A model generated the notes under the pieces. It was not told the origin of the DNA and searched no databases. It worked only from the letters and a program-made list of their open reading frames with translations. The position numbers and the translations under genes were made by a program. From CAVYGB01 sp046734815 (GTDB lineage Bacteria; Myxococcota_A; Polyangia; Fen-1088), in NCBI GenBank assembly GCA_046734815.1, contig JBKPRZ010000616.1:1-26755 (forward strand): 26,755 nucleotides of DNA, read 5' to 3'. Shown here piece after piece: positions 8,881-16,285 of the stretch (position 1 is its first letter; the number at the start of each line of letters is the position of its first letter).

Positions 8881-10404
8881 ATGAAACAACGAGCCAGCCA
8901 GCCGGCCCTGCCCCCGCCGGGTCCCCACGTCTCGGAGCTGACCGAGGTCGCCTCGGCCGTGCCCGCGGAGGCCAAGGTGGCGGTCCGCAACCGCCTGCAG
9001 CGGCTCCTGCCCGACGACCGGGTGGTCCTCAGCACCGAGGACCTGTTCGCCTACGAGTGTGACGCGCAGACCCTGGACCGCGGGTTACCCCTGGCGGTCA
9101 CGTTCCCGACCAGCGCCGACGAGGTGGTGGCTATCGTGAAGGCCTGCGCCGACAACGGCGTGCCGTTTCTGGCCCGCGGCGCTGGCACCGGCCTGTCGGG
9201 CGGGGCGGTGGCAATCGACAGCGTGGTGATCTCGACGGCCCGGCTGAACCAGATCCACGAGATCGACGCCGCCAACCGGCAGGCCTGGGTGGGGCCTGGC
9301 GTGGTCAATGCGCATCTGTCGCGGGCGGTGGCGGCGCACGGGCTGCACTACGCACCCGATCCCTCCAGCCAGAACGCCTGCACCATCGGCGGCAACGTGG
9401 CGGAGAACTCCGGCGGCCCGCACACGCTGAAATACGGCGTCACCACCAACCACGTCCTGGCGCTGGAGGTGGTGCTTCCCGACGGCACCCTGGTGCAGCT
9501 GGGCGGTCCGGCGGTCGACGGGCCCGGCTACGACCTGGTGAGCGCGTTCGTGGGCTCGGAAGGGACCTTCGGGATCGCCACGAAGATCCTGGTGCGGCTG
9601 ACCCCCAACCCCGAAGGGGTGCGCACGGTGCTGGCGGTGTTCGATGGGGTGGCCGACGCGTGCCGGGCGGTCACCGAGATCCTCACCCGCGGCATCACGC
9701 CGGCCGCGATCGAGATGATCGACCAGGTGACGTTGCGGGCGGTGGAGGCGTACATCCACGCCGGCTTTCCGCTGGACGCGGCGGCGGTGCTGCTGGTGGA
9801 GGTGGATGGCCTGCAGGACGAGCTGCCCGAGCAGGCCGAGGCGGTGCTGGCCGGCTGCCGGGCGGCGGGGGTGCGCGACGTGCGGCTGGCCCGGGACGAT
9901 GCCGAGCGCCTGAAGCTGTGGAAGGGCCGCAAGCAGGCGTTCGGGGCGCTGGGGCGGCTGGCCCCCAACTACTACACCCACGACGGGGTCATTCCGCGCA
10001 CCCGGCTGCCCGAGGTGTTGACCGAGATCGGCCGCATCGCCGAGCGCAACCAGGTGCTGATCGCCAACGTCTTTCACGCCGGCGACGGCAACCTGCATCC
10101 GGTGGTGCTGTACGACGAGCGCCAGCCCGGGGTGCTGGCCCGGGTGAAGGCAGCCGGCGACGGCATCCTGAAGCTGGTCCTGTCGGTGGGCGGGGCGCTG
10201 TCGGGCGAGCACGGGATCGGCCTGGAGAAGATCGGCTACATGGACCAGCTGTACGACGAGGCCAGCCTGGCGGAGATGCGCCGGCTGCGCGACGTCTTCA
10301 ACCCGCGCGGGCTGTGCAACCCGGGCAAGGTGATCCCGGCGCCGGGCCGCTGCATCGAGCCCGGCACCGGCAGCAACGGGCGGAAGATCCCGCTGGGTCA
10401 CTGA
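8881..10404 (+). CDS. glcD: Glycolate oxidase FAD subunit GlcD (FAD-linked 2-hydroxyacid dehydrogenase)
   Basis: This is the catalytic flavoprotein of membrane-associated glycolate oxidase, converting glycolate to glyoxylate and passing electrons to the Fe-S subunit. The 507-residue protein (E. coli GlcD 499) has a PCMH-type FAD-binding domain: FPTSADEVVAIV near 75-86, the FAD loop ARGAGTGLSGGAV at 98-110, and CTIGGNVAENSGGPHTLKYG near 164-183. The FAD_oxidase_C domain contains IPRTRLPEV, NVFHAGDGNLHP near 395-406 and GEHGIGLEK near 442-450. The ATG at 8881 gives a natural N-terminus, although the ribosome site is weak. The stop shares a base with the start of glcE (TGATG). Related D-lactate dehydrogenases share this fold; the glcE and glcF neighbours favour glycolate. 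Confidence 0.93.
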   Translation: MKQRASQPALPPPGPHVSELTEVASAVPAEAKVAVRNRLQRLLPDDRVVLSTEDLFAYECDAQTLDRGLPLAVTFPTSADEVVAIVKACADNGVPFLARGAGTGLSGGAVAIDSVVISTARLNQIHEIDAANRQAWVGPGVVNAHLSRAVAAHGLHYAPDPSSQNACTIGGNVAENSGGPHTLKYGVTTNHVLALEVVLPDGTLVQLGGPAVDGPGYDLVSAFVGSEGTFGIATKILVRLTPNPEGVRTVLAVFDGVADACRAVTEILTRGITPAAIEMIDQVTLRAVEAYIHAGFPLDAAAVLLVEVDGLQDELPEQAEAVLAGCRAAGVRDVRLARDDAERLKLWKGRKQAFGALGRLAPNYYTHDGVIPRTRLPEVLTEIGRIAERNQVLIANVFHAGDGNLHPVVLYDERQPGVLARVKAAGDGILKLVLSVGGALSGEHGIGLEKIGYMDQLYDEASLAEMRRLRDVFNPRGLCNPGKVIPAPGRCIEPGTGSNGRKIPLGH

Positions 10405-11660
10405 TGTCCGTCACGCCCACCACCGGTCTTCATCCCGCGGGCGCCTCGGTGGCGCCGGCCAGCGAGGACGAGCTGGCCGCCTTCGTGCGCGAGTGCGCCG
10501 AACGGAAACAGCCGCTGCACTGCGAGGGCAGCGGCACCAAGCGCCACCACGGGCCCGCGGCCGCCGAGGGCGCGCGCCGGGTGTCCATGCGGCGGCTGTC
10601 GCGGGTGACGGCCTACGATCCGGCGGACATGGTGGTCAGCGTCCTGGCCGGCACCCGCCTGGTGGACCTGCAGCGCACTCTGGCCGAGCACCGGCAGTGG
10701 CTGCCCCTCGATCCGCCCTACGCCAACGCCACGGTGGGCGGGGTGATGGCGACGGCCAGCGCGGGGCCGCGCCGCTACGGTTACGGCACCATCAAGGACC
10801 TGCTGCTGGGCCTGCGGGTGGTGAACGCCTCGGGGACCACCACCCGGTCGGGCGGCCGGGTGGTCAAGAACGTGACCGGGTTCGACCTGCACCGGCTGCA
10901 GGTGGGGGCGATGGGCACCCTCGGCGTGATCCTCGAGGTGCACCTGAAGGTCAACGCGATGCCGGCGCGGCTGGGCGCGCTGGTGCTCGCCGTCGACAGC
11001 CTGGCCGAGGCCTTCGCCCGCGTGGCCGAGGTGCGGAACATGCCGCTGCGGCCGGTGGCGCTCGAGGCGCTGGACCGCGGGGCGGCCGAGACGCTGCGCG
11101 CGTCGGTGCCCGAGCTGCCAGCGGCTCCGGCCGGGGCTCTCGCCGGCGCTCTCGCAATCATCGGCTTCGAGGGGTCGGAGGCCTCGTTCGAGCGCCACCG
11201 TCGCGACCTGGAGCCGTTCCAGCAGCGGGCGGCCGGCTCGGTGCTGCTGGAAGGGGGAGCGGCCGAGCGGCTGTGGCAGGCCTTCCGCGACGCCCCCGCG
11301 CGCGCGGCGGACCAGGTGACGGTGCGGGTGGGCGCGCGGCCACACGACCTGCCCGGGCTGCTCGAACGGCTGGACCCGGCAGCGGCCGGGACGACCGCCA
11401 TCTTCTGTCACGCCGGCACGGGCCTGGCCCGGCTGCGCCTGCCCCGGTCGCCGGGGCTGGGCGACCTGACCACCCGCCTGGCCGAGTGGGCGGCCACGGC
11501 GGCGGCGGTGCAGGGGTACGCCGTGGTCGAGTCCGCACCGCTGGGCATCGCCGGGCGCGAGACGTTGCCCTGGGGCACGGTTGGCCATTCGCTTGGCCGG
11601 AGCATCAAGGACGCATGGGATCCGACAGCCATATTGAACCCCGGGCGGCTGGCCCTGTAG
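10404..11660 (+). CDS. glcE: Glycolate oxidase subunit GlcE (FAD-binding)
   Basis: GlcE is the second flavin-binding-fold subunit of the glycolate oxidase complex. The 418-residue protein carries a PCMH FAD-binding half: EGSGTKRHHG near residues 34-43, DMVVSVLAGTRLVDLQ, LPLDPPYANATVGGVMATA, the RYGYGTIKDLLLGLRVV segment and VVKNVTGFDLHRLQVGAMGT. The C-terminal half is more divergent and Ala-rich and ends in WGTVGHSLGRSIKDAWDPTAILNPGRL, typical of GlcD/GlcE tails. It is longer than E. coli GlcE (350 aa). The start ATG at 10404 overlaps the glcD stop by one base, so stoichiometric translation is likely. Its 3' 46 nt overlap glcF. Confidence 0.9.
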   Translation: MSVTPTTGLHPAGASVAPASEDELAAFVRECAERKQPLHCEGSGTKRHHGPAAAEGARRVSMRRLSRVTAYDPADMVVSVLAGTRLVDLQRTLAEHRQWLPLDPPYANATVGGVMATASAGPRRYGYGTIKDLLLGLRVVNASGTTTRSGGRVVKNVTGFDLHRLQVGAMGTLGVILEVHLKVNAMPARLGALVLAVDSLAEAFARVAEVRNMPLRPVALEALDRGAAETLRASVPELPAAPAGALAGALAIIGFEGSEASFERHRRDLEPFQQRAAGSVLLEGGAAERLWQAFRDAPARAADQVTVRVGARPHDLPGLLERLDPAAAGTTAIFCHAGTGLARLRLPRSPGLGDLTTRLAEWAATAAAVQGYAVVESAPLGIAGRETLPWGTVGHSLGRSIKDAWDPTAILNPGRLAL

Positions 11661-13099
11661 CCGGGCCCAGCTTCGACACACCGGGAGCGCCTTCGTTCGA
11701 GAAGGTGTCCACCTGTGTGCACTGCGGCCTGTGCCTGGAGGCCTGCCCCACCTACCGCGAGCTGCGGGTGGAGATGGATTCGCCGCGCGGGCGCATCTAC
11801 CTGATGCGCGGGATCCTGCAGAACAAGATCGGCCCCTCGCCCCAGGTGCTGCGCCACCTGGACCAGTGCCTGGACTGCCGCGCCTGCGAGACCGCCTGCC
11901 CCTCGGGGGTGCAATACGGCCACATCCTCGAGCGCACGCGCACGGTGCTCGAGCCGGTGCGCCGGCGCGGGCCGCTGGCGCGGGCGGTGCGCTGGTTCGG
12001 CTTCCAGCGGCTGCTGCCCTCGCGCACGATGCAGCGCCTGGTGTTCAAGCTGCTGTGGCTGCTGGAGGCGATCGGGCTGACCCGGCTGGGCACCTGGCTG
12101 GCACGAAAGGGCCTGCTGCCCGGCGCCTTGGCGGCGGCGGCGGCGCAGGCGCCGAAGGTCCCGCGGCGCTCGTTCCGGGACCGGCACCGGGCGGCCTACC
12201 GACGCGACCGCGGGGCCTACGTGTTTCCGGCGCGCGGAGAACGGCGGCACCGGGTGGCATTGCTGACCGGCTGCCTGGCCGACCAGCTGTTCGCCGACGT
12301 GAACGAGGCCACCGTGCAGGTGCTGACCGAAAACGGCTGCGAGGTGGAGGTGCTGGAGGGCGAGCGGTGCTGCGGGGCCCTGCACATCCACAACGGGGCC
12401 CGCGAGCAGGCCAAGGGTCTGGCCCGCGACAACGTGCGCGCATTCGCCGAGCGCGACTACGACGCCCTGGTGTCCAACGCCGCCGGCTGCAGCGCCGAGC
12501 TTCGCCACTACGGCGAGCTGCTGGAGGACGACCCCGCGGCGGCAGCGCTGGGACAGAAGGTGCGCGACATCTCCGAGTTCCTGTGCGAGATCGGCTTCCA
12601 GACGCCCGCGCGGGCAGGCAGCTGGACCGGCTCGGTGGCCTACGACGAGCCCTGCCACCTGCTGCACGCGCAGAAGGTCAGCGACCCGCCCCGGCGCATC
12701 CTGCGCAGCATCCCCGGCCTCACTCTGGTGCCGCTGGAGGAGGCGGACGCCTGCTGCGGCAGCGCCGGCGTGTATTCCCTGATGGAACCAGCGCTCAGCC
12801 AGCGAATCGGCGATCGCAAGATCGCCGCCATCCGCCGCAGCGGGGCCGACATCGTCGCCACCGGCAACCCGGGGTGCCTGCTCCAGATCGGGGCCGGCGT
12901 GCGCGCGGCCGGTCTGCCGACGCAGGTGGTGCACCCGGTGCAGCTGCTGGCCGACGCCTACCGGGTCTCGCGCGCCAGCGGTGCGACGGTGACCGACGCC
13001 GGCAACGGAACGGCCGCCGCCAGCGGAACAGTGGAACCCGGCCGGCCGCCTGCCGAGCCGATGGCGGCGGCCCCCCCGGCTGCCGGTCCTACGGGCTGA
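11615..13099 (+). CDS. glcF: Glycolate oxidase iron-sulfur subunit GlcF
   Basis: GlcF passes electrons from the flavoprotein to the quinone pool. The 494-residue protein has two 4Fe-4S motifs, C34-x2-C37-x2-C40-x3-C44 and C85-x2-C88-x2-C91-x3-C95. Two CCG domains follow: ERCCGALHIHNG near 250, DEPCHLLHAQ near 345 and ADACCGSAG near 380. The start at ATG 11615 lies 46 nt inside glcE. It is supported by an AAGGA ribosome site immediately upstream and by an N-terminal length before the first Cys similar to E. coli GlcF (407 aa). The protein is longer than the E. coli one, partly from an insertion after the Fe-S domain with a hydrophobic LVFKLLWLLEAIGL stretch (about 145-160). It also has a low-complexity Ala/Pro/Gly tail of about 40 residues after the last conserved segment. 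The 3' end overlaps the convergent cupredoxin gene by 11 nt. Confidence 0.92.
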   Translation: MGSDSHIEPRAAGPVAGPSFDTPGAPSFEKVSTCVHCGLCLEACPTYRELRVEMDSPRGRIYLMRGILQNKIGPSPQVLRHLDQCLDCRACETACPSGVQYGHILERTRTVLEPVRRRGPLARAVRWFGFQRLLPSRTMQRLVFKLLWLLEAIGLTRLGTWLARKGLLPGALAAAAAQAPKVPRRSFRDRHRAAYRRDRGAYVFPARGERRHRVALLTGCLADQLFADVNEATVQVLTENGCEVEVLEGERCCGALHIHNGAREQAKGLARDNVRAFAERDYDALVSNAAGCSAELRHYGELLEDDPAAAALGQKVRDISEFLCEIGFQTPARAGSWTGSVAYDEPCHLLHAQKVSDPPRRILRSIPGLTLVPLEEADACCGSAGVYSLMEPALSQRIGDRKIAAIRRSGADIVATGNPGCLLQIGAGVRAAGLPTQVVHPVQLLADAYRVSRASGATVTDAGNGTAAASGTVEPGRPPAEPMAAAPPAAGPTG

Positions 13100-13508
13100 C
13101 TTCGATCACGCCGCCGATCATCATCCCCATCGCGCAGCCGAACTTCACCGGACCGCTCTGCTTGGGGAGGTAGGTCACCTCGACGGTCTTGTTGAGCGGC
13201 AGCTCGGTCTTGCCCTCCTGGCCGTGGAAGGTGATCTCGTTGGCGCAGGTCTTGTCGGTCTTGCGGGTGATGGCCAGGACCAGCGGCTGGCCGGCCTTGG
13301 CGGCGATGTGGCTGGGCACGAAGCCCTCTTCGGTCACCGCCAGGGCGATCTTGCCATCGGGGCTGGGCTGCGCGGGCTGGGCCGCAGCGGGCTTGGCCAC
13401 CAGCTTGCCCCGGGGAGCCTCGGTGGGCGCGTCCTTCTTGCATGCGGTCAGACCGAGGGCCGCGAGCATCCCTGCAGCGCTGAACAGCGCCGTCCGGAGG
13501 TTCAACAT
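13089..13508 (-). CDS. Cupredoxin-domain lipoprotein, probable copper binding
   Basis: The 139-residue protein has a lipoprotein signal with lipobox LGLTAC (Cys23) and an Ala/Pro/Gln linker to about residue 50. A cupredoxin_1 (EfeO-type) beta domain spans about 52-139. Candidate metal ligands are Cys88 in KTCANEITF, His95, and the C-terminal C125-A-M127-G-M129-M130 loop. These resemble the CGM(x)M loop of small cupredoxins found beside copper-exporting ATPases. It would sit in the envelope and bind or deliver copper. The partner is not in the window; the neighbouring glc genes are convergent and not obviously related. Start is ATG 13508. No Shine-Dalgarno is visible, but -10-like sequences lie 6-9 nt upstream, so the mRNA may be leaderless. 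The last 11 nt overlap glcF in antisense. Confidence 0.87.
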   Translation of the reverse strand: MLNLRTALFSAAGMLAALGLTACKKDAPTEAPRGKLVAKPAAAQPAQPSPDGKIALAVTEEGFVPSHIAAKAGQPLVLAITRKTDKTCANEITFHGQEGKTELPLNKTVEVTYLPKQSGPVKFGCAMGMMIGGVIEVSP

Positions 13509-13514
13509 ACACTG

Positions 13515-13523
13515 GGTATACTA
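13515..13523. promoter_or_regulatory. Overlapping divergent -10 elements between two leaderless-type starts
   Basis: On the plus strand TATACT (13517-13522) lies exactly 6 nt before the ATG at 13529. On the minus strand the same bases give TATACC (13520-13515), 6 nt before the ATG at 13508, or TAGTAT (13523-13518), 9 nt before it. The core GTATAC is self-complementary. The whole spacer between the two start codons is 20 bp, leaving no room for a leader with a ribosome site on either side. No good -35 is visible on either strand. Confidence 0.45.
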
Positions 13524-13528
13524 CATGG

Positions 13529-14029
13529 ATGCTGCCGAGCCCGGCCGAGCTGGCGGCGCTGGCCGACAAATACCAGCGGCTGGTTGCGCTGAGGGTGGCC
13601 CGGGATGCGGGCGGCCCCGAAGCAACCCGCGAGCAGCTGCGCGATCTGTCCCGTCGTTTCCCCGGATCGCTGCGTGAGCTGGACACCCTGGGGGAGGCCG
13701 AGCTGCGCCGCCGGGCTCGCGCCGCCGCCGACGGGGCGAGCGAGCCCTGGATGGCCTGGATCACCGCGTTTCACCGTCTGATGCGGGCCGCCCTGCTGGT
13801 CAAGGCCAGCCGCGCGCGCCAGCGGGACGATCGCAACGAGCGCGAGGACGCGGACCTGGCGCAGAGGGTGCGCTCCGAGACCGGCCTGACGATCGATCGA
13901 GATCTGCTGCGCGCCTTCGCACGCCCGCCGCAGGGCCGCCTGGCCCCGCTGGTGCTGGCCGAGGTGGCTCGCAGCTTCCAGGTGGAAGCCGAGACGATGC
14001 GGACCTGCCTGTTCCCGCGGCGCCGCTGA
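13529..14029 (+). CDS. Hypothetical protein, 166 aa, helical and highly charged
   Basis: I do not recognise a named family. The protein is predicted cytoplasmic (no signal or membrane segment) and rich in Arg, Ala, Leu and Glu. It has a segment RFPGSLRELDTLGEAELRRR near residues 43-62 and a WMAWITAFHRLMRAALLVKA amphipathic segment near 74-93. A strongly charged linker RARQRDDRNEREDADLAQR follows near 95-113, and the protein ends PRRR. The PGSLRELD phrase reminds me of uncharacterised myxobacterial proteins, but I cannot name them. The frame shows normal G/C third-position bias and fills the space between two confident genes, supporting that it is real. Its start codon lies 6 nt after a TATACT element and no Shine-Dalgarno is present. 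It ends 11 nt from the convergent glgP stop. Confidence 0.75.
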   Translation: MLPSPAELAALADKYQRLVALRVARDAGGPEATREQLRDLSRRFPGSLRELDTLGEAELRRRARAAADGASEPWMAWITAFHRLMRAALLVKASRARQRDDRNEREDADLAQRVRSETGLTIDRDLLRAFARPPQGRLAPLVLAEVARSFQVEAETMRTCLFPRRR

Positions 14030-14040
14030 TCAGCGCCCGC

Positions 14041-16185
14041 TCACTTCGGCATCGCGCAGCTGGTGGTGCCGGCGGCGGGCAGGTAACACTCGCGGACGTA
14101 GTCCATCAACATGCGGTCGGTGTTGAAGCGCCAGCCCAGGGTGCGCAGCGACTGCTTCATGCGCGCCACCCAGCCGCGCGGGACGCCGTATTCGTCGCGC
14201 TCGTAATAGAGCGGCACCACCTGCTCTTCCAGGGTGCGGTACAGCGACTCGGCGTCGCGGCGGTCCTGCTCTTCCGGCGAGACGTGGGTGGTGCCGTCGC
14301 CGATGGCGAAGCCGTTGAGGCCGTCGTAGGCCTCGGACCACCAGCCGTCGAGCACCGACAGGTTCAGCCCACCGTTGAGCAGCACCTTCTGACCGCTGGT
14401 GCCGCTGGCCTCTTGCGGGCGCCGGGGCGTGTTCAGCCAAAGGTCCACGCCCTGGACCAGGTGGCGGCCGACGTTGATGTCGTAATCCTCGAGGAACACC
14501 ACCCGCTGGCGCAGCTCGGGGCTGAGCGAGGCGTGGAACACGATCCGAAGCAGCTCCTGCCCGGGGCGGTCGGCGGGGTGGGCCTTGCCGGCGAAGATCA
14601 TCTGCACCGGCCGGCGCTGATCGAGCAGGATCCGGCGCAGCCGGTCCAGGTCGCGGAAGATCATGTTGGCCCGCTTGTAGGTGGCGAAGCGCCGGGCAAA
14701 GCCGATGGTCAAGGCATCCGGATCCAGCGCCTCGGCGGCCGCCTGCTTCAGCTCGTCGCTGTAGCCGTCCCGCCGGCGCTGCGCGCTCACCTCACGCCGC
14801 ACGAACTGGACCAGGCTGGCCCGCAAGGTGCGGTGGGTCTCCCACAGCTCGGCGTCGTACACCTTGTCGATGCGCGCCCACATGGTGGGATCGGTCAGGT
14901 GCTCGTCCCAGTGGGGCCCGATGTGCTGTCGATACAGCTCCTGCATCGCCGGCGCCAGCCAGGTGCGCACGTGCACGCCGTTGGTCACGTGCCCGATCGG
15001 CACCTCGTCCTCGCGGTGGTGGGGCCACAGCACCTGCCACGACTTGCGAGTCACCCGCGCGTGCAGGTTGGAGACGGCGTTGGCGTAGCGGGACATCTTG
15101 AAGGCCAGCACGGTCATGCACAGGGCCTCGCGCGGGTCGGCCGGGCGGATGCGGCCCAGGCCCAGGAACTCCTCGCGCGAGATGCCCAGCGACTGCCGGA
15201 GCGGCTCGAGGTGCTCGTCCACCAGCTCGGGCGGGAAGCGGTCGTGTCCGGCATCGACCGGGGTGTGGGTGGTGAACACCGTGGACTGGGCCACCTCCTG
15301 GGCGGCCACCCAGAAGCTGGCCCCGGTGGCCTCCATGCGCAGCCGGGTGAACTCGAGGGTGGCGAAGGCGCTGTGGCCCTCGTTCAGGTGCAGCAGGCTC
15401 CAGTTGATCCCGGCGGCGCGCATGGCCCGGATCCCGCCCACCCCCAGCAGCAGCTCCTGCCGGATCCGGATGCGCTGGTCGCCGTAATACAGACGGGCGG
15501 CCAGCTCGCGGTTCTCGGGCGAGTTCTGGGGCACGTCCGTGTCCAGCAGCAGGAGCGGCGTGCGCCCCACGCTCAGCTGCCAGACCTGGGTGAACAGCTT
15601 CTCGCTGGCCAGCGGCACCTCGATCAGCGCCGGCTCGCCCTGGGGATTGCGCAGCAGGGAGGCCGGGAAATACTCCATCGGGAAATCGGCGTATTCCGCG
15701 TGCTGCTGCCCCTCGCGATCGATCTGCTGGCGGAAGTACGACTCCCGGTAAAACAGTCCCACCCCTACCATGGGCAGGCCCAGGTCCGAGGCGGTCTTCA
15801 GGTGATCACCGGCCAGGACACCCAGGCCGCCGCTGTAGATGGGCAAGGACTCGTGCAGCCCGAACTCGGCCGACAGGTAGGCCACCGGCCGCACCCGCAG
15901 CGGCGCCGCCTGGGTGGAGGCCCAGGTGACCGCGTTCGGGGACATGTAGGCCCGGAACTCGCGGTGGGCCCGATCCAGGCGCGCGCGCAGGACCGCGTCC
16001 CGCCCCAGCACGGCCATCTTCTCGGCCGACAGCGACTTGACCACCCGGAGGGCGTTGTGTTTCGAGCCGCGAAAGCCCTCCGGGTCCAGGTCGCGAAACA
16101 GCTTGATTGTTTCCGGATGCCACGACCACCACAGGTTCATCGCCAGCTCGTTCAGCTGGCGCGCGAAGCGATCCTCGGGAGACAT
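14041..16185 (-). CDS. glgP: Alpha-glucan phosphorylase (GT35, alpha-glucan family/TIGR02094 type)
   Basis: This enzyme releases glucose-1-phosphate from glycogen or maltodextrin using PLP. The 714-residue protein opens with the DUF3417-like segment LNELAMNLWWSWHPE. It continues with VAYLSAEFGLHESLPIYSGGLGVLAGDH, LHLNEGHSAF, THTPVDAGHDRF, HVTNGVHVRTW and IGFARRFATYKRAN. The PLP-site region is EASGTSGQKVLLNGGLNLS, where the Lys after SGQ is the presumed PLP Schiff-base residue. This is the short alpha-glucan phosphorylase class rather than E. coli GlgP (815 aa). Start is uncertain: an in-frame ATG at 16239 (with GGAG 2 nt upstream) would add 18 residues, but these have poorer codon bias, so I prefer 16185. 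The frame stays open to 16371 but that part overlaps glgC and is not credible. It diverges from glgC across a shared promoter region. Confidence 0.93.
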   Translation of the reverse strand: MSPEDRFARQLNELAMNLWWSWHPETIKLFRDLDPEGFRGSKHNALRVVKSLSAEKMAVLGRDAVLRARLDRAHREFRAYMSPNAVTWASTQAAPLRVRPVAYLSAEFGLHESLPIYSGGLGVLAGDHLKTASDLGLPMVGVGLFYRESYFRQQIDREGQQHAEYADFPMEYFPASLLRNPQGEPALIEVPLASEKLFTQVWQLSVGRTPLLLLDTDVPQNSPENRELAARLYYGDQRIRIRQELLLGVGGIRAMRAAGINWSLLHLNEGHSAFATLEFTRLRMEATGASFWVAAQEVAQSTVFTTHTPVDAGHDRFPPELVDEHLEPLRQSLGISREEFLGLGRIRPADPREALCMTVLAFKMSRYANAVSNLHARVTRKSWQVLWPHHREDEVPIGHVTNGVHVRTWLAPAMQELYRQHIGPHWDEHLTDPTMWARIDKVYDAELWETHRTLRASLVQFVRREVSAQRRRDGYSDELKQAAAEALDPDALTIGFARRFATYKRANMIFRDLDRLRRILLDQRRPVQMIFAGKAHPADRPGQELLRIVFHASLSPELRQRVVFLEDYDINVGRHLVQGVDLWLNTPRRPQEASGTSGQKVLLNGGLNLSVLDGWWSEAYDGLNGFAIGDGTTHVSPEEQDRRDAESLYRTLEEQVVPLYYERDEYGVPRGWVARMKQSLRTLGWRFNTDRMLMDYVRECYLPAAGTTSCAMPK

Positions 16186-16265
16186 GAGGAGGTCGAGTTT
16201 ACTGCCGCTGCCGCCGCAGAGGAACAGTCGACAGGACATTTCTCCGTCGGGATTGCGGAAGACCT

Positions 16266-16275
16266 GATTATAATC
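16266..16275. promoter_or_regulatory. Palindromic divergent -10 element for glgC and glgP
   Basis: The sequence GATTATAATC is perfectly self-complementary and supplies a consensus TATAAT on both strands: plus 16269-16274, minus 16272-16267. On the plus strand it ends 11 nt before the glgC ATG at 16286, predicting a leader of only about 4 nt. On the minus strand transcription would start near 16260, giving glgP a leader of about 20 nt (ATG 16239) or 75 nt (ATG 16185). No clear -35 accompanies either. Confidence 0.55.
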
Positions 16276-16285
16276 GACGGCTTCG

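Noticed and set aside
9660..10403. Extended upstream frame for GlcE within glcD
   Set aside because: It is a shadow frame with Arg/Gly/Ala-rich nonsense sequence inside the catalytic FAD subunit; the ATG at 10404 overlapping the glcD stop is the natural start.
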